Below, piece by piece: positions 1 to 9,077 of a stretch of 64,000 nt of DNA. A program made the translations under genes and the position numbers. Source of the DNA: Rhodococcus sp. KRD162. Lineage in GTDB: Bacteria > Actinomycetota > Actinomycetes > Mycobacteriales > Mycobacteriaceae. Numbering within the stretch: the first letter of the stretch is position 1; every line of letters starts with the position of its first letter. The notes under the pieces were generated by a model. That model did not search any database. It was not told the origin of the DNA and saw nothing but the letters and a program-made list of their open reading frames with translations. The DNA is taken from positions 190,872 to 254,871 of the forward strand of contig NZ_JABFAU010000003.1 of assembly GCF_017168335.1 (NCBI RefSeq), given 5' to 3'.

Positions 1-2
1 CG

Positions 3-551
3 GACGGCGAGCGGACGTCGCAATACGGCGGCGGAGATCCTCATGTGGGCGAGCGCCCTACCGACAAGCCGGAGTGGACGCGGTTCTCGATGACGTTCGA
101 CGACGGCGGGCAGCTTCGACTGTTCGACAAGCGACGCCTCGGACGGGTTCGACTCGAACCTGACATCGACGCACTGGGCCCGGATGCTGCGGAGATCACC
201 CGCGACGAATTTCGCCACCGAATCGGTTCGAGCGGGGCACCTCTCAAGGCACGGCTGTTGGATCAGGCCGCGATTGCAGGGGTGGGGAACCTTCTTGCCG
301 ACGAGGTGCTGTGGCAGAGCCAGCAATCGCCGTCGAGGCGAGCCAAGACGCTCACCACCGAGGAACTCGATGAGCTCCGGGTGATTCTGCGGCGAGCGAT
401 CAGATCTGCGATCAAGAAGGGAGGCGTACACACCGGTGAGGTGATTGCGTTCCGTCAAACGGATGCGACGTGTCCGCGATGTGGGGCACCCATGTCACGC
501 GGGACGGTGGGCGGCCGAACCACGTGGTGGTGTTCGCGCGAGCAGACGTGA
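3..551 (+). CDS. Fpg/Nei-family DNA glycosylase, C-terminal part (5' end outside window)
   Basis: The frame is open from the left edge, so the start and the N-terminal catalytic proline lie outside the window. The visible part has the helix-two-turn-helix of formamidopyrimidine-DNA glycosylase/endonuclease VIII, with the family signature GVGNLLADEVLW near 287-322, and a C-terminal zinc finger beginning CPRC. Such enzymes excise oxidised bases and cleave the abasic site by beta/delta elimination. The zinc finger ends WWCSREQT, so only three cysteines are visible and the usual fourth is replaced. Similar Nei-like actinobacterial proteins end this way, so this need not be a defect. Confidence 0.9.
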   Translation, partial: DGERTSQYGGGDPHVGERPTDKPEWTRFSMTFDDGGQLRLFDKRRLGRVRLEPDIDALGPDAAEITRDEFRHRIGSSGAPLKARLLDQAAIAGVGNLLADEVLWQSQQSPSRRAKTLTTEELDELRVILRRAIRSAIKKGGVHTGEVIAFRQTDATCPRCGAPMSRGTVGGRTTWWCSREQT

Positions 552-706
552 TCCGGCTTCACATGCATGAACAGCTCTCGATAGTGGTGTAGGACAGCAA
601 TTTTCGGAATTGTCAACCCCGTTCGAATGCGGCGAAGATCCGACGAACGACGTACCGTGTTGTCAGCTTCGGGCCTACCGAGGCAGCAAACTTCGCCGGA
701 GGGTGC

Positions 707-2551
707 ATGCTTTCGACCGCTGACACTGATACCCCGCACGTCACCTATGTTCCGCATCGTCATTGTTTCGCCGTCTGGCACAGCAACAGAACAGCGCCGC
801 TCTCGGGCGAGACGACCTCGATCGACCTGGCGGTGCCCGATGAACACGGCAGGGTCAGCGTGCGCACCATCGGAGCTCAGCTCGTGGACGCGACCAGCAA
901 CGAGCTCCGGTCCGCCGTCGGGACCGCGGACTCTTTGTCGGCACGCAGCTGGTTGGCGATTCTCGATCATGTCGAGCAAGACCACGGTGCAAGCGTGGTT
1001 CCCGTATTACTGGCCGACGCGCTTCCGCCTGCAGCGCATGCGGTTCCGAACACCGGCGGATCGAGCATGCTTACCGCGCACGGCGCCGTGGACGCACTGC
1101 GCTCGAGTCTGCGTATCGAGCATCAACTCACTCGGAGTGCGTCGACCTTCACCCCTCGCCCTTACCAGCTGCACGGTGCGTCGTGGATACCGACTGTTCA
1201 CGAGATCGGCGGTGGAGGAATTCTCGCCGACGAGATGGGCTTGGGCAAAACACTCCAGGCCATCGCGCACATGATCGTCGGTGCGCGACGCGGTGAGGGC
1301 TCTTACCTGGTGGTGTGCCCGACATCTCTGATCAGCAACTGGCGGCGAGAGATCGAGACCTTCTCTGCCGAAGAACTTGTCGTCACTGTGTATCGCGGCG
1401 CATCTCGCACCCTCGAACACTGCTCCGAACAGGGCTCGGTGACCGTGACCGGTTATCCCACATTGCGCACCGACGCAGATCGATTGAGCGAAATATCCTG
1501 GAACACAGTGTTCTTCGACGAGGCGCACGTCATGAAGAATTCGCGAACCAAAATTGCCAGGGCTGCACGTCGGTTGACGTCCACAGCGCGCATAGCGCTC
1601 ACCGGCACGCCGATCGAGAACCGGATGGACGAACTCTGGGCCTTGGTCGATCTCACCAATCCCGGTCTCCTGGGCACCCACGCGCGTTTCACTCGCCGAT
1701 TCTCCGCGCCCATCGAGAACGGGGGTTCGGCCACCGCACTCGCACAGCTCTCCCATGCCATCGCGCCCGTCGTACTCCGCCGAACCAAAGCGGAAGTCGC
1801 GACCGACCTTCCACCGAAGCACCACATCGAAGTGCTGTGCCCCATCACGAGCGAGCAAGAGAGACTGTACAACTCGGCCGTAGACGAAGCCTTCGATGCC
1901 GGTTTCGGCACCGGTCGCGGCCGAGGCACCGCTGTGCTGGCGTTGCTCACCTCACTCAAGCTGATCTGCAACCATCCGGGACTCGTCAACGGAGACCTGT
2001 CCGGATCGGCCGAGCGGTCAGGCAAACTCGTCAGGCTCACGGAAATCGTCGAAGAGCTCGCCGAATCATCGCAGGCTGCCCTCGTTTTCACCCAGTACCG
2101 CCGAACCGGCGAGATACTCGCCGATCATCTCGGACGCATCACCGGAACAACAGTCCCGTTCTTTCACGGCGGTCTCGATGTGGACAAGCGAGAGACCATG
2201 GTCGACGAGTTCCAGAACAGCGATGCGTCAACCGTCATGATTCTCAGCCTGAAGGCGGCGGGGTACGGGCTCAACCTCACCCGCGCAAGCACCGTGATCC
2301 ACTACGACCGCTGGTGGAATCCGGCCGTCGAAGCGCAGGCCACCGACCGGGTTCACCGCATCGGTCAGACGTCGACGGTGACCGTCATGGCACTGACCAC
2401 TGAAGGAACGCTCGAAGAGCACATTGCATCACTGCACACCCGCAAGAAAGCCATCGCCGGCGTGACCGAGAGCAACAACGAGATGGCCCTCGCGGCGCTC
2501 GACGACTCGACATTGCGAGAAACGTTGTCGTTGAGAGCGGTGATGCGCTGA
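707..2551 (+). CDS. SNF2-family DEAD/DEAH-box ATP-dependent helicase
   Basis: This 614-residue protein has a complete SNF2 core. Walker A (ADEMGLGKT) lies near residue 175, the DEAH box (FFDEAHVMKN) near 269, the TGTPIENR motif follows, and the helicase C-terminal lobe ends with a VHRIGQT motif VI. SNF2 proteins translocate on double-stranded DNA; bacterial members act in transcription or repair (RapA/HepA-like), and the role here is unknown. The N-terminal ~130 residues are not recognised. The ATG at 707 has a GGAGGG ribosome site just upstream. Its stop overlaps the next start by one base (TGATG), and that next gene encodes a SWIM zinc-finger protein, a pairing often seen with bacterial SNF2 helicases. 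Confidence 0.93.
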   Translation: MLSTADTDTPHVTYVPHRHCFAVWHSNRTAPLSGETTSIDLAVPDEHGRVSVRTIGAQLVDATSNELRSAVGTADSLSARSWLAILDHVEQDHGASVVPVLLADALPPAAHAVPNTGGSSMLTAHGAVDALRSSLRIEHQLTRSASTFTPRPYQLHGASWIPTVHEIGGGGILADEMGLGKTLQAIAHMIVGARRGEGSYLVVCPTSLISNWRREIETFSAEELVVTVYRGASRTLEHCSEQGSVTVTGYPTLRTDADRLSEISWNTVFFDEAHVMKNSRTKIARAARRLTSTARIALTGTPIENRMDELWALVDLTNPGLLGTHARFTRRFSAPIENGGSATALAQLSHAIAPVVLRRTKAEVATDLPPKHHIEVLCPITSEQERLYNSAVDEAFDAGFGTGRGRGTAVLALLTSLKLICNHPGLVNGDLSGSAERSGKLVRLTEIVEELAESSQAALVFTQYRRTGEILADHLGRITGTTVPFFHGGLDVDKRETMVDEFQNSDASTVMILSLKAAGYGLNLTRASTVIHYDRWWNPAVEAQATDRVHRIGQTSTVTVMALTTEGTLEEHIASLHTRKKAIAGVTESNNEMALAALDDSTLRETLSLRAVMR

Positions 2552-3123
2552 TGGTCTCGTCACCGCAGCCTCCCCCCTTCGGGTCGACGCCCTGGGGCAA
2601 GGACTGGCTTCGGCGAGTCGAACCTCTCGCCGCCACCCGCCCGAACCCGATGCTCCCGCGGGCGCGGGGCCTGGTGCGCAACGACGCAGTTGACGTGGAG
2701 CACAATGAAATCGGCAGATTCCGGTGCAGAGTTTCTGCGGCCAAGAAGATCGAGACAGCGGTCATCACCGTCCCCCGATTCACCGCGGCAGAGAGGAAGT
2801 CGATACTTCGCATACTTGCCCGCCAGATACCCGGCACTTCATCGAGCGGCGATCTTCCCGACGAAGTTCATGCCGAACTCGTGTCACGGAAGATGACACC
2901 GGTGCCAGAGACAGTAAACACTTCCTGCACGTGCTCAGGAAAAATCCAGCCCTGCCTTCACGTCACCGCTGCCACCTACGCGATCAGTCTGCTGACCGAT
3001 CAGTCACCCGCAATTGCGCTGGCCGTCCGCGGAGTCGATGTGTTGGCCGGGACGGCGTCGAGAAATCACCCGCCGCGGTGGACAGTCATCGACAGTGTCG
3101 ACGCTGCAGGGTTTTTCGGCTGA
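2551..3123 (+). CDS. SWIM zinc-finger protein, partner of the SNF2 helicase
   Basis: This 190-residue protein carries a SWIM finger of pattern CxCx(n)CxH (CTCSGKIQPCLH) around residues 128-139. SWIM domains bind zinc and mediate DNA or protein contacts. In bacteria they are commonly encoded immediately after an SNF2 helicase, as here, with a one-base stop/start overlap that implies translational coupling. No catalytic domain is visible. The most economical role is a DNA-binding or scaffold subunit for the helicase at 707-2551. Confidence 0.85.
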   Translation: MVSSPQPPPFGSTPWGKDWLRRVEPLAATRPNPMLPRARGLVRNDAVDVEHNEIGRFRCRVSAAKKIETAVITVPRFTAAERKSILRILARQIPGTSSSGDLPDEVHAELVSRKMTPVPETVNTSCTCSGKIQPCLHVTAATYAISLLTDQSPAIALAVRGVDVLAGTASRNHPPRWTVIDSVDAAGFFG

Positions 3124-3154
3124 TGAACAGCCATCCGTGGGAATATGCTACTGG

Positions 3155-3619
3155 TCAGGATGTCGCTTCGACTGCGAGCCGTGCAAGTGTGTCATTCAGC
3201 TGATCTTCGGTGACCAGCGGAAACTTGATCTGCTCCAGCAGCTTTTTGTCCGTCACCTTCGACCAGTCGTACGTGTGGCGGACCAAGGTTTCGTTGGGGC
3301 CCTGGGACTCCAGCTCCCACAACCACTCCCATCCGGGAGGCTCGTTGCCCGCCGGTGCGGTCTTCCATGCCAGGAGCTTGTCCTTGGCATACCCGCTCAC
3401 GATGTTGTCGGTTTGGTATTCGCCGCCCATGTGGTCGCCCTGCATGTTCATCGTGAACTTCTCGCCGACCTTCTGGATCCGGTCGGCGTGGTCCACGCCG
3501 CGCACGAATCCTGAACCGTCGAGTGCTTGATGCCGCTCGGGGTTGGAGAGGACATCGAAAACCGCGTCGACGGGAGCTTCGATGGTGCGTTCAACTGTGA
3601 CCTTGGAGTTCTCTGTCAT
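3155..3619 (-). CDS. SRPBCC (START/polyketide-cyclase-like) ligand-binding protein
   Basis: The product is about 154 residues and begins MTENSKVTVERTIEAPVDAV, the typical first strand and helix of the SRPBCC helix-grip fold, with a C-terminal amphipathic helix. Such proteins bind hydrophobic ligands or act in polyketide and lipid metabolism. The ATG at 3619 is preferred over an upstream TTG at 3652 because the domain begins right there. The gene converges on the SWIM gene (31-bp gap). No specific ligand can be assigned. Confidence 0.8.
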   Translation of the reverse strand: MTENSKVTVERTIEAPVDAVFDVLSNPERHQALDGSGFVRGVDHADRIQKVGEKFTMNMQGDHMGGEYQTDNIVSGYAKDKLLAWKTAPAGNEPPGWEWLWELESQGPNETLVRHTYDWSKVTDKKLLEQIKFPLVTEDQLNDTLARLAVEATS

Positions 3620-3672
3620 GTCTACAAGGTGCCCACTGTTCGGTGTCCTCAATCATCGAACGTGTATCGAAC

Positions 3673-4311
3673 TCACTCGGCCTCGACCGGCTGCACAGCG
3701 AGCTGCGTGATCGACGGGTCCACCGAGCTGCACCCAGTCGTGGGATATGCCAGATACACGACCTCGGTGGTGTTGGGCGAGTAGACGTCGATTCCGGATA
3801 CAGCAGTCGGCACACACGCGTCCGCCGGGTAGTTTTCGACCACTGCCGCTTTGACGGTTGCTACCGCCACCGCGCCAGGTACCAATTCGACCGGCACTGG
3901 ATCCGATTCGGATCGGACCGCCGCCTGCCCCACCCGAGCACCACCTCGGCTCGAGACATACGAGACGCCGGGATAGCCGACGAGTCTGCATGTTCGATCT
4001 CCGATATTGGTGAATTCGATAGGTAACTCCGTCGAGCCGGCAGCTCCTCGTGGCGTGGCGAGAGACACCGACAGCTCCGCCGCTGCGCAGTTCGGATTGT
4101 CGGCAGCGGTGGGGTCAGCTGATGTGGGCGGAACAGTACTGGTTGCGTCTGCGCCGGCTGTCGGACCCGTAGTCGTTGTCGAACGCGCAGCAGTCGAAGG
4201 CGCTTGCGCTTGTCCGGGCTCCGATACCGGGGCACCGTCGGTTGCACAGGCGGTCATGACCATTGCCGAGGCCAGCAACAGCACCGGAGACAGAATCCGC
4301 ATCTTGTTCAT
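3673..4311 (-). CDS. DUF4232 domain lipoprotein
   Basis: The protein starts MNKMRILSPVLLLASAMVMTAC, a short basic n-region, a hydrophobic stretch and a lipobox-like end at the cysteine (an imperfect lipobox, with Met at -3). A low-complexity Thr/Ala/Pro linker follows, then a ~130-residue DUF4232 domain with conserved Cys (NPNCAAAELSV ... DRTCRLVGYPGV ... TGC). It is predicted to be exported and lipid-anchored; actinobacterial DUF4232 proteins are abundant and uncharacterised. The frame stays open upstream to 4476, but the ATG at 4311 fits the signal peptide. Confidence 0.85.
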   Translation of the reverse strand: MNKMRILSPVLLLASAMVMTACATDGAPVSEPGQAQAPSTAARSTTTTGPTAGADATSTVPPTSADPTAADNPNCAAAELSVSLATPRGAAGSTELPIEFTNIGDRTCRLVGYPGVSYVSSRGGARVGQAAVRSESDPVPVELVPGAVAVATVKAAVVENYPADACVPTAVSGIDVYSPNTTEVVYLAYPTTGCSSVDPSITQLAVQPVEAE

Positions 4312-4424
4312 CGTAAGCAATGCTACCGATTTGTTCGTGCGTCTGCCGCAATGCGCCGAGACCTTCAGAACACCAGTGATGCGACCCACAACCTGCACCG
4401 TCCCCGGCCGAGCGTTCCGCGGCT

Positions 4425-6473
4425 CTACTCGTTCGCATCCCCCGTAGTAGCCGTTTCCGGTGCCGAAGGTACCCATGGTTTGAGGGGCTGCAGCACGTCC
4501 CGGTAGAACGCGTCGAGTCCGTCGGTCACGCTACCGATGAAGCTCGCTGCGGTCCCCGAGCGCTTGCTGCCCATCTTCGTCGGCGAGGTCAGAGTGAAAT
4601 AGTGCAACTCGCTGATGCGGCCTGCCGTCAAAGACTTCGTATCTGCTCGTACCGTCGCCAAGTTTTCGCACGAGATCTTACTCGAGTCTGCGAACACCGC
4701 TTCGACCAGGATGTCTGCTGGGGCGTTCTTGAGTTGTTTGAGGAGCCACGATGCTCGGCGAAACGCGGTTCCGTCTGTCGGCGCGTCTATCGAGGTGCTG
4801 CACTGAATTTTGTTGGTACGCATATCCGCTTCCACAGTGATATCACCGGCCGCATCTGGGACGCGCAAGGTTGCCGAGAGACAACCCGAGGCAACAAGTT
4901 TTTCGACGATGTACTCGTTTCGTAACTGTGGGTCACCACTCAGCTTTCTCGGGAGATGATGTTTGACCGGCACCCCGAGATCGCTGGTCATCCGTAGCGC
5001 CAAGTGCCTCGACAGCGACGCCCACGTGTTCGCAACCGCCAATGCCTTGACGTCACTGGCGCGGAGAGTCCCAGCGGCGACCGAATCACGGACCGCGACC
5101 CAATGCCGACCCATATCGACGAACTCCGTGGCACCGGATTTCGGATGCGTGAGATAGCGTACGAGTTCACCGAGAATCCAAACCTGAAGTGGATCCGTGA
5201 GATCTCCGTGCGACAACAACATTCGTGCTTCGTGTATGACTTCCGACCACGAAATGTGTCGCAATGAGACTCTGTTGAGCTTGGACTTGTTCACCTGGAC
5301 CGGGAGTTCGCCTGCGGAGGCAGGTATGTCGTTGGACAGACTCAGAACGACGTCGTACCTGTGTTTTTTGGCGACCTCCAAATAGTTCTCCAGCTGCTCC
5401 TTGTACAGCTTGCCGGTCCCCGTCTTCACTTCGAGCAACGCTGTCCAGACCTGACCTGCGCGCGACACTCGGAAGACACCGTCGGGAATGACCTTGCCTT
5501 CCCCCTTGGCGAACTGAACTTCGGCGTAGCCCTCGAAGGGTCCGGAAGGGGCTCCCGCATGCGCGCAAATTGCCCGAGCGAACGGGCGTACCGCCTGCAT
5601 CGTTGCAATCAAGGCAGAGGTGGCTCTCTTCTCCTGTTCCTCTCCAGCCCCGACGCCGGACACCGAGAACAGACGAGCTGTCTGCCAGCCGTCGCCTCCT
5701 GCCAACGTGAACTGGGGCGGGACGACCCGCTTGGAGATGGGCCTCTTCTTGGTGCGGACCCCGCGTTTGGGCGGTTCGACATCGACGATCGACACATCGA
5801 CGATGTCACCGGTGGCATCGACTGCGTGCACATGCGCATCAGCTACCTCGACGACGACCACCTCGTCCGGTGACTGATCCGGGTCCACATCGTCCACGTC
5901 GACACCGAAATCCCGCGCCAGTCCGCCCAACCCGGTTACCCAGCCCTGCCCGACCGCCCGGAGCTTCCACGCACCGTTTCGTCGATACACCTCGCCGAAC
6001 ACCAACGCACGTTCGGAGGTCGCGTCAGCAGTGAGGAATTCCCCCAGCACCGAACCGGACTGGTCGCGCACCTGGAGGGAGAGCTTCCCGAAATCTCCCA
6101 GAGGCAATTCGTCGGAGCTTCCCGCGATGACGACCTTGTCTACTTCGGCAGCAAGAGAATCGAGATGGACGGCGACCCGCTCCTGTCGGCCTTCGTCGGT
6201 CCGGCTACTACCGAGATAGCGCACGGTGGCGTCCTCGGACTCCGGCTGGTTGTAGAAGACGAAGTCTGCGTCGGAACGCACCCTGCCCGCCGACGTCACC
6301 AGCAACGCAGAGGCATCGAGATCTCGTTCGTGGTCAACCCAGGACACGATGACGTCCAACTCCGTCACGTCGTCCGGTAGCGAAATATTCTGGCCCTTGA
6401 CGAGAATGGGTGAACTCAAGCTGACACGCTCCTGTCGGGCAAAACGGACCTCGACCACGCAGCCTATGCACAC
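4425..6473 (-). CDS. TerD-family stress protein fused to a probable restriction-endonuclease-fold domain
   Basis: This 682-residue protein has a canonical TerD domain (residues ~17-190: LVKGQNISLPDD, DADFVFYNQPES, LGEFLTADATSERALVFGEVYRRNGAWKLRAVGQG), a charged linker, then a region around residues 310-385 with PDGVF, LLEVKTG and a following QLENYL helix. That resembles the D...ExK core of PD-(D/E)xK nucleases. TerD domains bind calcium and belong to the tellurium/chemical-stress network. Known TerD proteins are about 190 residues, so two thirds of this one is extra. The GTG start at 6473 has an AAGGAGG sequence 16 nt upstream; a GTG at 6458 is an alternative. The nuclease assignment is inference from motif order. 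Confidence 0.75.
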   Translation of the reverse strand: MCIGCVVEVRFARQERVSLSSPILVKGQNISLPDDVTELDVIVSWVDHERDLDASALLVTSAGRVRSDADFVFYNQPESEDATVRYLGSSRTDEGRQERVAVHLDSLAAEVDKVVIAGSSDELPLGDFGKLSLQVRDQSGSVLGEFLTADATSERALVFGEVYRRNGAWKLRAVGQGWVTGLGGLARDFGVDVDDVDPDQSPDEVVVVEVADAHVHAVDATGDIVDVSIVDVEPPKRGVRTKKRPISKRVVPPQFTLAGGDGWQTARLFSVSGVGAGEEQEKRATSALIATMQAVRPFARAICAHAGAPSGPFEGYAEVQFAKGEGKVIPDGVFRVSRAGQVWTALLEVKTGTGKLYKEQLENYLEVAKKHRYDVVLSLSNDIPASAGELPVQVNKSKLNRVSLRHISWSEVIHEARMLLSHGDLTDPLQVWILGELVRYLTHPKSGATEFVDMGRHWVAVRDSVAAGTLRASDVKALAVANTWASLSRHLALRMTSDLGVPVKHHLPRKLSGDPQLRNEYIVEKLVASGCLSATLRVPDAAGDITVEADMRTNKIQCSTSIDAPTDGTAFRRASWLLKQLKNAPADILVEAVFADSSKISCENLATVRADTKSLTAGRISELHYFTLTSPTKMGSKRSGTAASFIGSVTDGLDAFYRDVLQPLKPWVPSAPETATTGDANE

Positions 6474-6575
6474 TCGCAGCGCCGAAAGTCCTCCTTCCTC
6501 AACAAATCATTCATTCGATCTACCAACATCTCGGGTCCCACGCTGAGCGTCAATACTCGTACGAATCCCGAGGTT

Positions 6576-6957
6576 TCAGAGGATTCGGCTCAAGAACTGT
6601 TTCGTGCGGACATTCGTGGGATTGTCGAAGAATTCGCTGGGCGGTGCCTGCTCGACGATCTTTCCGTCGCTCATGAAGACGACCCGGTCGGCGGCAGCCT
6701 TCGCAAAACCCATCTCGTGGCTGACCACCACCATCGTCATGCCCTCGTCACGCAGCCGAAGCATGACGTCGAGTACCTCGTCGACCATCTCCGGATCGAG
6801 CGCAGAAGTAGGCTCGTCGAACAGCATCACTTCCGGTTTCATCGCCAGTGCACGAGCAATTGCGACGCGCTGCTGCTGGCCACCGGACAGCTGCGCAGGG
6901 TAGTTCTCACCCTTGTCCGCAAGTCCGACGCGTTCGAGCAACTCTTCGGCCTCGCTC
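6576..6957 (-). pseudogene. Truncated polar amino-acid ABC transporter ATPase (3' half only)
   Basis: The reading contains only the second half of a GlnQ/HisP-type ATPase: signature [19 protein letters not shown], Walker [14 protein letters not shown], the H-loop SHEMGF and a normal C-terminus. Walker A and everything before about residue 110 of a normal ~245-residue protein are missing. Similarity begins at [12 protein letters not shown] (about 6956). Upstream of that, the frame runs antisense through the hydantoinase remnant and is meaningless. The protein cannot bind ATP normally, so this is a 5'-deleted remnant. Confidence 0.88.
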
Positions 6958-8037
6958 GATGCCGCCGAAATCCAGCGAGCGAAAGCATCCAGCGGACTGT
7001 GCGATTCGGCCTTGCACGCCTGTGTCGTCGACTGGGACGAGACCACCGCCGAACAATTGAAAACCCTGTCGGAAGCCGGCATTCGCACGGTCAAGATGTT
7101 CACCACGTATGCGGGCGAGACTATGGCGAACGAGCACACCATTCTCAATACGATGCAGGCCACTCGCGACCTCGGCGGAATGGTGGTCATCCATTGCGAA
7201 TCCGACGCAATCGTCACCGACGCGCAGAACGTCGCGGCGGCTTCGGATGGCGTCGATGCAGCGCACATGTCGCAGACCCGTCCGGAGCTCGCGGAAACAG
7301 CCTCGGTAGCCGCGATTCTCGCGATCGCAGAATCGCAGGAGGCACCGGTGTATTTTGTGCACCAATCGACCCCGGCTGCAGTCGAACTCGTCGTCGACGC
7401 CCGTAAACGAGGGCTGGTTGCCTTCACCGAATCGGTTGCTCACCATCTGATCCTCGATGACTCTGCCTACGAGGGTGAGCAACCGGAACGATTTGTCTGC
7501 TGCCCTCCGCTGCGCTCGGCACAGGTGGTCGAGGAACTCGGGCGTCATCTGTTCACCGGTGCCATCACTACCATCGGCTCCGACCACTGCTGTTACGACA
7601 CCGCACAAAAGCAGGTACACAGCCACGACGTGCGGCACATGCCCAACGGCCTGCCCGGCGTCGAGACCCGCCTTCCGGTGATGTTCTCGCACTACGTGGA
7701 CGGATTGGGCCTGACGCCGAGCAGGTTCGTCGAGTTGACGTCGGCGAATCCTGCCCGCACAAACGGTCTGTATCCACGAAAGGGTTCACTGATGCCGGGT
7801 TCCGACGCCGACATCGCGATCTGGGATCCGAAACGGGAATGGACGGTGACTACCGAGACACTGCACATGGCGACGGACTACACCCCGTACGAGGGTCAGC
7901 GCCTCCGAGGCAAGCCCGTCACGGTCCTGGTGAGGGGCGAGGTCGTCGTCCATGAGGGCTTGCTCGTCGACGCCACTGCGCGCGGACGACACCTCGAAGC
8001 CGCACCCCTCGACTTCGGTGGAGCTTTCAGCATGTGA
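6958..8037 (+). pseudogene. 5'-truncated dihydropyrimidinase/hydantoinase-like amidohydrolase
   Basis: About 355 residues of a cyclic-amidohydrolase are readable from roughly QRAK at 6970 onward, including HCESD, YFVHQST, TTIGSDHCCYD and the C-terminal barrel-return segment (GSLMPGSDADIAIWDP). The ~110-residue N-terminus with the HxH metal site is absent. The sequence before QRAK is the antisense of the truncated ABC gene. Intact members hydrolyse dihydropyrimidines or hydantoins. The lost metal site argues against activity, although the remaining frame has no stop. Confidence 0.82.
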
Positions 8038-8084
8038 ATCTCGTTTTCGAGCGATCCGATCGGCACGCAGTACAGTCCCCGCTC

Positions 8085-8852
8085 ATGAACTATCGGCAGT
8101 GGGAGCGCGTAACGGAATGGCCGCTCGCCGGATCGGCGCTGACGTTTCTGGCTATCTACACCTGGACTGTGCTGAGCCAACCGACCGGCACGAGTGCACG
8201 CGTCGCGGAGTACGCAATCCTCGCGATCTGGGCTCTGTTCGGGATCGACTACCTGGTGCGATTGGCCCTTGCCGAGCAACGCGCGCGCTGGTGTGTGCGA
8301 CATCTGCACGAACTCGCCATCGTGGCACTGCCGATGCTGCGTCCACTACGACTGCTCCGCTTGCTCACCTTGGTCAGCCTGCTGCAACGTTCGATCGGCG
8401 GCGCGCTCCGTGGGCGGGTGGTCACATACGCTGTCGCCGGTACGGCGATATTGGTGTTCGTGGCGTCGCTCGCGATGTTCGACGCCGAACGCGCCGCACC
8501 GGCCGGCAGTATCAAAACCTTCCCCGATGCCTTGTGGTGGGCAACGACGACGGTCACGACAGTCGGCTACGGCGACTACTCGCCCACCACAGCGACTGGC
8601 CGACTCATCGCCGTCGGACTGATGGTGGCAGGGATTGCACTGCTCGGCGTCGTGACCGCGACCTTGGCATCGTGGCTCGTGCAGAAGGTTGCCGAACAGG
8701 ACGACGCGAACCAGGCTGCTACTGCACAACAAGTGGCCGAACTGACCGCCCACATCACTGCACTGCGCACCGAATTGGCATCACAGCGAACCACAGTAGC
8801 GACGCCGGTGTCGACGACACCAGATGCTCGATCGGACAAGCACATCCGCTGA
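8085..8852 (+). CDS. Voltage-gated-like potassium channel
   Basis: This ~255-residue membrane protein has five to six hydrophobic helices. An S4-like segment rich in Arg (PLRLLRLLTLVSLLQRS) is followed by the pore loop with selectivity filter TTVGYGDYSP, then the last helix and a cytoplasmic coiled tail rich in Gln and Glu. This is the Kv/KcsA-type layout and predicts a tetrameric K+ channel of the inner membrane. The ATG at 8085 is preferred because the usual N-terminus of this family starts near MNYRQWER. A GTG at 8034, overlapping the hydantoinase stop, is also possible. Confidence 0.87.
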   Translation: MNYRQWERVTEWPLAGSALTFLAIYTWTVLSQPTGTSARVAEYAILAIWALFGIDYLVRLALAEQRARWCVRHLHELAIVALPMLRPLRLLRLLTLVSLLQRSIGGALRGRVVTYAVAGTAILVFVASLAMFDAERAAPAGSIKTFPDALWWATTTVTTVGYGDYSPTTATGRLIAVGLMVAGIALLGVVTATLASWLVQKVAEQDDANQAATAQQVAELTAHITALRTELASQRTTVATPVSTTPDARSDKHIR

Positions 8853-9077
8853 GCCAGAGCCACACCCTGACCGTCACTACGGCTCGTGCGCGAATTGCGA
8901 CTTTCGGCGACAGTCATGACTTCTCCGTTTTCGGTAATGGCGTACAGCCGTGGAGCCGGCACCGATAAGGAAAACCCCTATGTACGCCACGTCACAGTGG
9001 CGGTAGCTTCGTCGGATCAGTCAACAAATGTAGATTTTCGATCCCGTCGATACCTACCACCGACAAGGACACCCGCA

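Noticed and set aside
1007..1858. Long antisense frame under the SNF2 helicase gene
   Set aside because: It is a typical GC-rich shadow with Arg/Gly/Asp-rich composition and no domain.
6576..7427. A continuous 283-codon minus-strand frame ending in an ABC ATPase
   Set aside because: Only the part left of about 6957 is ATPase; the rest is the antisense strand of the hydantoinase remnant.
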